Position numbers and translations under genes: made by a program. This document shows positions 60,794 to 64,000 of a stretch of DNA of 64,000 nt, one piece after another. Source of the DNA: Bradyrhizobium sp. Lineage in GTDB: Bacteria > Pseudomonadota > Alphaproteobacteria > Rhizobiales > Xanthobacteraceae. The stretch covers positions 67,735 through 131,734 of the forward strand of contig NZ_JALHLP010000004.1 in NCBI RefSeq assembly GCF_022844465.1, written 5' to 3'. The notes under the pieces are model-generated. The model saw nothing but the letters and a program-made list of their open reading frames with translations. It was not told where the DNA came from and searched no databases. Every line of letters begins with the position of its first letter. The first letter of the stretch is position 1.

Positions 60794-61969
60794 ATGAAAA
60801 CGGCATTCTGGCTGGCGGGCGCAACGGTTCTGGCGCTGGCGCAGCCCGCGCTCGCAGGCGACACCATCAAGATCGGCTTTGTCTCGACCTTCAGCGGCCC
60901 GACGGCCGTGATCGGCAACGACATGCGCAACTCGTTCGAGCTGGCGCTTGACCATATCGGCCGCAAGATGGGCGGCAAGCCGGTCGAAGTGATCTACGAG
61001 GACGACGGCCAGAAGCCCGACGTTGGCAAGCAGAAGACCGAAAAACTGATCCAGTCCGACAAGGTCGATTTCATCGTCGGCTACATCTGGTCGAACGTGC
61101 TGCTGGCCTCGCTCAAGACCGCGGTGGATTCCAAGACCTTCCTGATCTCGGCCAATGCCGGCCCCTCGCAGCTCGCCGGCGAGCTCTGCTCGCCTTACGT
61201 GTTCTCGACCTCCTGGCAGAATGACCAGACTCCGCAGGCCGTGGGCACCTACATGAACCAGAAGGGCGTGAAATCGGTATTCCTGATCGGCCCGAACTAC
61301 GCCGCCGGCAAGGACATGCTGGCCGGCGTCAAGAGCACCTTCAAGGGCGAGGTGATGGGCGAGGAGTACACGGTGTGGCCGAGCCAGCTCGACTTCTCCG
61401 CCGAACTCACCAAGGCAAAGAACTCGAAGGCCGAGTCGATCTTCGTGTTCTATCCCGGTGCGGCCGGCGTCCAGTTCCTCAATCAATATGCGCAGGCCGG
61501 GCTCAAGCAGCAGATTCCGCTCTATACCGCGTTCACCATCGACGAATTGTCGTTGCCGCTGCAGAAGGAAAATGCGCTCGGCGTTCCCGGCGCGCAGCAA
61601 TGGGTCAACGATCTGCCGTTCCCGGAGAACAAGAAGTTCGTCGAGGATTACCGCAAGAAGTATCCCGGCCTGCGTCCGACTTTCTACGGCGCGCAGTCCT
61701 ATGATGCCGCGCAGCTGATCAACAGCGCGGTGGTGGCCGTCAAGGGCGACACCTCGAAGAAGGACGAGATGAAGGCCGAAATGCAGAAGGCCAACTTCAA
61801 GTCGGTGCGCGGCCCGTTCAAATACGGCAACAACCACATCCCGATCCAGAATTTCTACCTGCAGGACGTGGTCAAGGACGCCGACGGCCAGCTGTCGCTG
61901 AAGACGATGGCCACCATCGTCAAGGATGACCAGGATCGCTACGCCAGCAAATGCCCGATGAAGAAGTGA
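60794..61969 (+). CDS. Branched-chain amino acid-type ABC transporter substrate-binding protein
   Basis: 391-residue periplasmic type I binding protein. ATG 60794 has gaggagggg upstream. A signal (about 1-23) ends near ALAGD, then TIKIGFVSTFSGPTAVIGND. QKTEKLIQSDKVDFIVGYIWSNVLLA is the hinge/ligand region. CSPYVFSTSWQNDQ and the C-terminal Cys (KCPMKK) are typical of a branch that binds aromatic or carboxylic ligands. It heads an operon with LivH, LivM and LivG-type genes. Close to the atzGEH cluster, a ureide or amide ligand is possible. Confidence 0.88.
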   Translation: MKTAFWLAGATVLALAQPALAGDTIKIGFVSTFSGPTAVIGNDMRNSFELALDHIGRKMGGKPVEVIYEDDGQKPDVGKQKTEKLIQSDKVDFIVGYIWSNVLLASLKTAVDSKTFLISANAGPSQLAGELCSPYVFSTSWQNDQTPQAVGTYMNQKGVKSVFLIGPNYAAGKDMLAGVKSTFKGEVMGEEYTVWPSQLDFSAELTKAKNSKAESIFVFYPGAAGVQFLNQYAQAGLKQQIPLYTAFTIDELSLPLQKENALGVPGAQQWVNDLPFPENKKFVEDYRKKYPGLRPTFYGAQSYDAAQLINSAVVAVKGDTSKKDEMKAEMQKANFKSVRGPFKYGNNHIPIQNFYLQDVVKDADGQLSLKTMATIVKDDQDRYASKCPMKK

Positions 61970-62116
61970 TGGCAGGCATAACCGGCGCCTGATCTTGCGA
62001 ACCCGCGCCCGGGCTTGACCGGAGCGCGGCTTCGCTGAAGATCGTGCGCTCAACAAGAACCGGCGGCGGCGCAAAGTGCTGCCGCTGTTTTGTTAGGCCC
62101 AGAGTTTGACGGATCC

Positions 62117-63034
62117 ATGCTCGTCCTGATCGAACAATCGCTGAACGGCCTGCAGTTCGGCCTGCTGCTGTTCCTGCTGGCGGCCGGGCTGACGCTGGTG
62201 TTCGGGATCATGGATTTCGTCAACCTGGCGCACGGCTCGCTCTACATGATGGGCGCCTATTTCGCCGCCACCTTCGTGGCGTGGACCGGAAGTTTCCTGC
62301 TCGGCGTCGTGCTGGCGCTCGGCGCGACGCTGCTGCTCGGCATTGCCCTGGAATTCGTCGCGCTCCGGCACCTCTACGGCCGCGACCATCTCGACCAGGT
62401 GCTGGCCACCTTCGGGCTGATCCTGTTCTTCAACGACGCGGTGCGGCTGATCTGGGGGCCGGCCGGCCTGGTGCTGCCGCTGCCGGCCTGGCTGACGGTG
62501 CCCGTGCAGATCATGCCCGGCGTGTTCTATCCGGCCTACCGGCTGTCGATCATCGTGGTCGCACTCGCGGTCGCAGCCATGCTCTATGTCGTGGTGATGC
62601 GGACCCGCGTCGGCATGCTGATCCGCGCCGGGGCTTCCAACCGCGAGATGATCGGCGCGCTCGGCATCAACATCAAGCTCTTGTTCACGCTGGTGTTCGG
62701 GCTCGGCGCCGCGCTCGCCGGCCTCGCCGGGCTGATGCAGGCGCCGATCCTCACCGTGCAGATCGGGATGGGCGAGAACATCCTGATTCTCGCCTTCGTC
62801 ATCATCGTGATCGGCGGCATCGGTTCGATCCGCGGCGCGTTCCTGGCCGCGATCTTCGTCGGCATGATCGACACGCTCGGCCGCGCCTTCCTGCCCGATC
62901 TCCTGCGCATGGTGCTGAGTTCCGCCGCCGCCTCGACCGCGGCGCCGGCATTGTCGTCGATGCTGATCTATCTGTTGATGGCGATCGTGCTGGTGCTGCG
63001 TCCGGAGGGGCTGTTTCCGGCCGCCAGGCGATGA
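62117..63034 (+). CDS. livH: Branched-chain amino acid-type ABC transporter permease (LivH)
   Basis: 305-residue permease with about eight helices. ATG 62117 is chosen over TTG 62090 because LVLIEQSLNGLQFGLLLFLL is the usual start and gacgga lies nearby. GLTLVFGIMDFVNLAHGSLYMMGAY and GLAGLMQAPI, GGIGSIRGAF are LivH signatures. It follows the binding-protein gene by 147 bases and overlaps livM by ATGA. Confidence 0.9.
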   Translation: MLVLIEQSLNGLQFGLLLFLLAAGLTLVFGIMDFVNLAHGSLYMMGAYFAATFVAWTGSFLLGVVLALGATLLLGIALEFVALRHLYGRDHLDQVLATFGLILFFNDAVRLIWGPAGLVLPLPAWLTVPVQIMPGVFYPAYRLSIIVVALAVAAMLYVVVMRTRVGMLIRAGASNREMIGALGINIKLLFTLVFGLGAALAGLAGLMQAPILTVQIGMGENILILAFVIIVIGGIGSIRGAFLAAIFVGMIDTLGRAFLPDLLRMVLSSAAASTAAPALSSMLIYLLMAIVLVLRPEGLFPAARR

Positions 63035-63978
63035 AACTCCAGATCAACGTTCGCAACGTCGTCGTGGCGCTGGTTGCGCTTGGCCTGCTGCTGCTGCCGC
63101 TATACTCAGCCGCAACCGGCAACATCTTTATCCTCACGTTGTTCACCCGCATCGTCATCTTCGCGCTCGCCGCCGCCAGCCTCAACCTCATCATGGGCTA
63201 TGGCGGCATGATGAGCTTTGGCCACGCCGCCTATCTCGGCATCGGCGGCTATGCGGTCGGCATCCTCGCCTTCGAAGGCATCGGCTCCGGTTTCATCCAG
63301 TGGCCGGTGGCGCTGGCGGCCTCGGCGCTGTATGCGCTGGTGATCGGCGCGCTCAGCTTGCGCACCCGCGGCGTCTATTTCATCATGATCACGCTCGCCT
63401 TTGCACAGATGGCCTATTACGTCGCCTCCGGGCTCTCGCGCTATGGCGGCGACGACGGCCTGACCATCTACAGGCGCAGCACGTTCGGCGGCCTGATCGA
63501 TCTTTCGAACCGCGTCCAGTTCTATTATCTCTGCCTTTTCTGCCTGTTCGGCGGTGTTTACCTGATCTGGCGCATCGTCAATTCCCGCTTCGGCATGGTG
63601 GTGCAGGGCATTCGTTCCAACGAGCAGCGCATGCAGGCGATCGGCTACCATGCCAACCGCTACCGGCTCGTCTGCTTCGTCATTTCAGGCACCATCTGTG
63701 GCCTTGCCGGCGCGCTGCTGGCGAACAATACCGACTTCGTCAGCCCGGCCGGCATGTACTGGACCCGCTCCGGCGAACTCATGGTGATGGTGGTGTTCGG
63801 CGGCATGGGCTCGCTGTTCGGGCCCGTTATCGGCACCATCCTGTTCCTGCTTCTGGAGGAGTTGCTGTCGCAGTTCACCGAATACTGGGCGCTGGTCATG
63901 GGGCCCTTGCTGCTGCTGATCGTGCTGTTCGCGCGCGGCGGCATCATGGGTCTGCTTGGGAGGGTGGGCCGTGGTTGA
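63031..63978 (+). CDS. livM: Branched-chain amino acid-type ABC transporter permease (LivM)
   Basis: 315-residue permease starting inside the livH stop (ATGA). GYGGMMSFGHAAYLGIGGYA, LRTRGVYFIMITLAFAQM and VVFGGMGSLFGPVIGTILF are LivM hallmarks. EQRMQAIGYHANRYRLVCFV is the cytoplasmic EAA-like loop for the ATPase. Together with LivH it forms the channel. The livG start overlaps the end of this gene. Confidence 0.9.
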   Translation: MKLQINVRNVVVALVALGLLLLPLYSAATGNIFILTLFTRIVIFALAAASLNLIMGYGGMMSFGHAAYLGIGGYAVGILAFEGIGSGFIQWPVALAASALYALVIGALSLRTRGVYFIMITLAFAQMAYYVASGLSRYGGDDGLTIYRRSTFGGLIDLSNRVQFYYLCLFCLFGGVYLIWRIVNSRFGMVVQGIRSNEQRMQAIGYHANRYRLVCFVISGTICGLAGALLANNTDFVSPAGMYWTRSGELMVMVVFGGMGSLFGPVIGTILFLLLEELLSQFTEYWALVMGPLLLLIVLFARGGIMGLLGRVGRG

Positions 63979-64000
63979 TCCTTTGCTCCGGGTCGAGAAG
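63971..64000 (+). CDS. livG: Branched-chain amino acid-type ABC transporter ATPase (LivG), 5' end only
   Basis: GTG 63971 begins VVDPLLRVEK, ten codons that fit the N-terminus of a LivG-type ATPase, and overlaps the livM stop by eight bases. No Walker motif is inside the window, so the call rests on operon position and the N-terminal pattern. Confidence 0.65.
   Translation, partial: MVDPLLRVEK

Overview
The window is GC-rich, tightly packed alphaproteobacterial chromosome. Codon use, dispersed palindromic repeats ending in 'ccggaatgacg' or 'gcgggcgatgaca', and the gene repertoire (many acyl-CoA dehydrogenases, several solute-binding proteins, CioAB oxidase, BigR-type sulfide regulator) fit Bradyrhizobium or a close Nitrobacteraceae relative. 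This placement is inference from family knowledge, not a database match. No rRNA, tRNA, prophage, transposase or CRISPR array was found. Most genes sit in operons with ATGA, GTGA or TGATG overlaps.

Layout. 1-12 kb: a catabolic island. It opens with a tandem duplication carrying a frameshifted dehydrogenase fragment, then three acyl-CoA dehydrogenases, an exported ligand-binding protein, a glutathione transferase, an AraC regulator, a DUF849 (BKACE) enzyme and a two-subunit biotin acyl-CoA carboxylase. The first dehydrogenase and the carboxylase look like the citronellyl-CoA dehydrogenase and geranyl-CoA carboxylase types, so degradation of a branched or isoprenoid acid is a reasonable guess. 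12-21 kb: a complete peptide-type ABC importer (binding protein, two permeases, two ATPases) and an operon of an iron alcohol dehydrogenase and an acyl-CoA synthetase. 21-25.5 kb: a MAPEG protein and an ABC ATPase / FtsX permease / AttH export-type operon. 25.7-30 kb: two MFS carriers and a D-aminoacylase-type amidohydrolase. 30-31.4 kb: four small uncharacterised proteins.

31.5-38 kb: a cobalamin uptake region. A cobalamin riboswitch on the minus strand precedes a TonB-dependent receptor, which is followed by an uncharacterised His/Cys-rich protein. BtuC-, BtuD- and BtuF-like genes run divergently on the plus strand. 38-40.1 kb: a reactive-sulfur module (metallo-beta-lactamase/rhodanese fusion, exported DsrE-like protein, divergent BigR/SqrR-type repressor with two cysteines). 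40-46.3 kb: DUF938 methyltransferase, MFS, VOC protein, carboxymuconolactone decarboxylase-like protein and a two-subunit acyl-CoA dehydrogenase pair. 46.4-51 kb: amino-acid-binding protein, L,D-transpeptidase and a CioAB cyanide-insensitive bd oxidase with a 43-residue accessory subunit.

51-57 kb: signalling. An ECF sigma factor lies downstream of a three-gene operon of two histidine kinases (one with an N-terminal receiver) and an OmpR-type regulator. 57-64 kb: an APH-fold kinase with an altered catalytic loop, the remnant of an ABC ATPase, an atzG-atzE-atzH type amidohydrolase cluster, and a branched-chain-amino-acid-type ABC importer cut by the window end.

The best leads for undescribed biology are the uncharacterised protein behind the riboswitch-controlled receptor, the small-protein cluster at 30.2-31.4 kb, the kinase-kinase-regulator plus orphan sigma arrangement, and the AtzGEH plus importer pairing.
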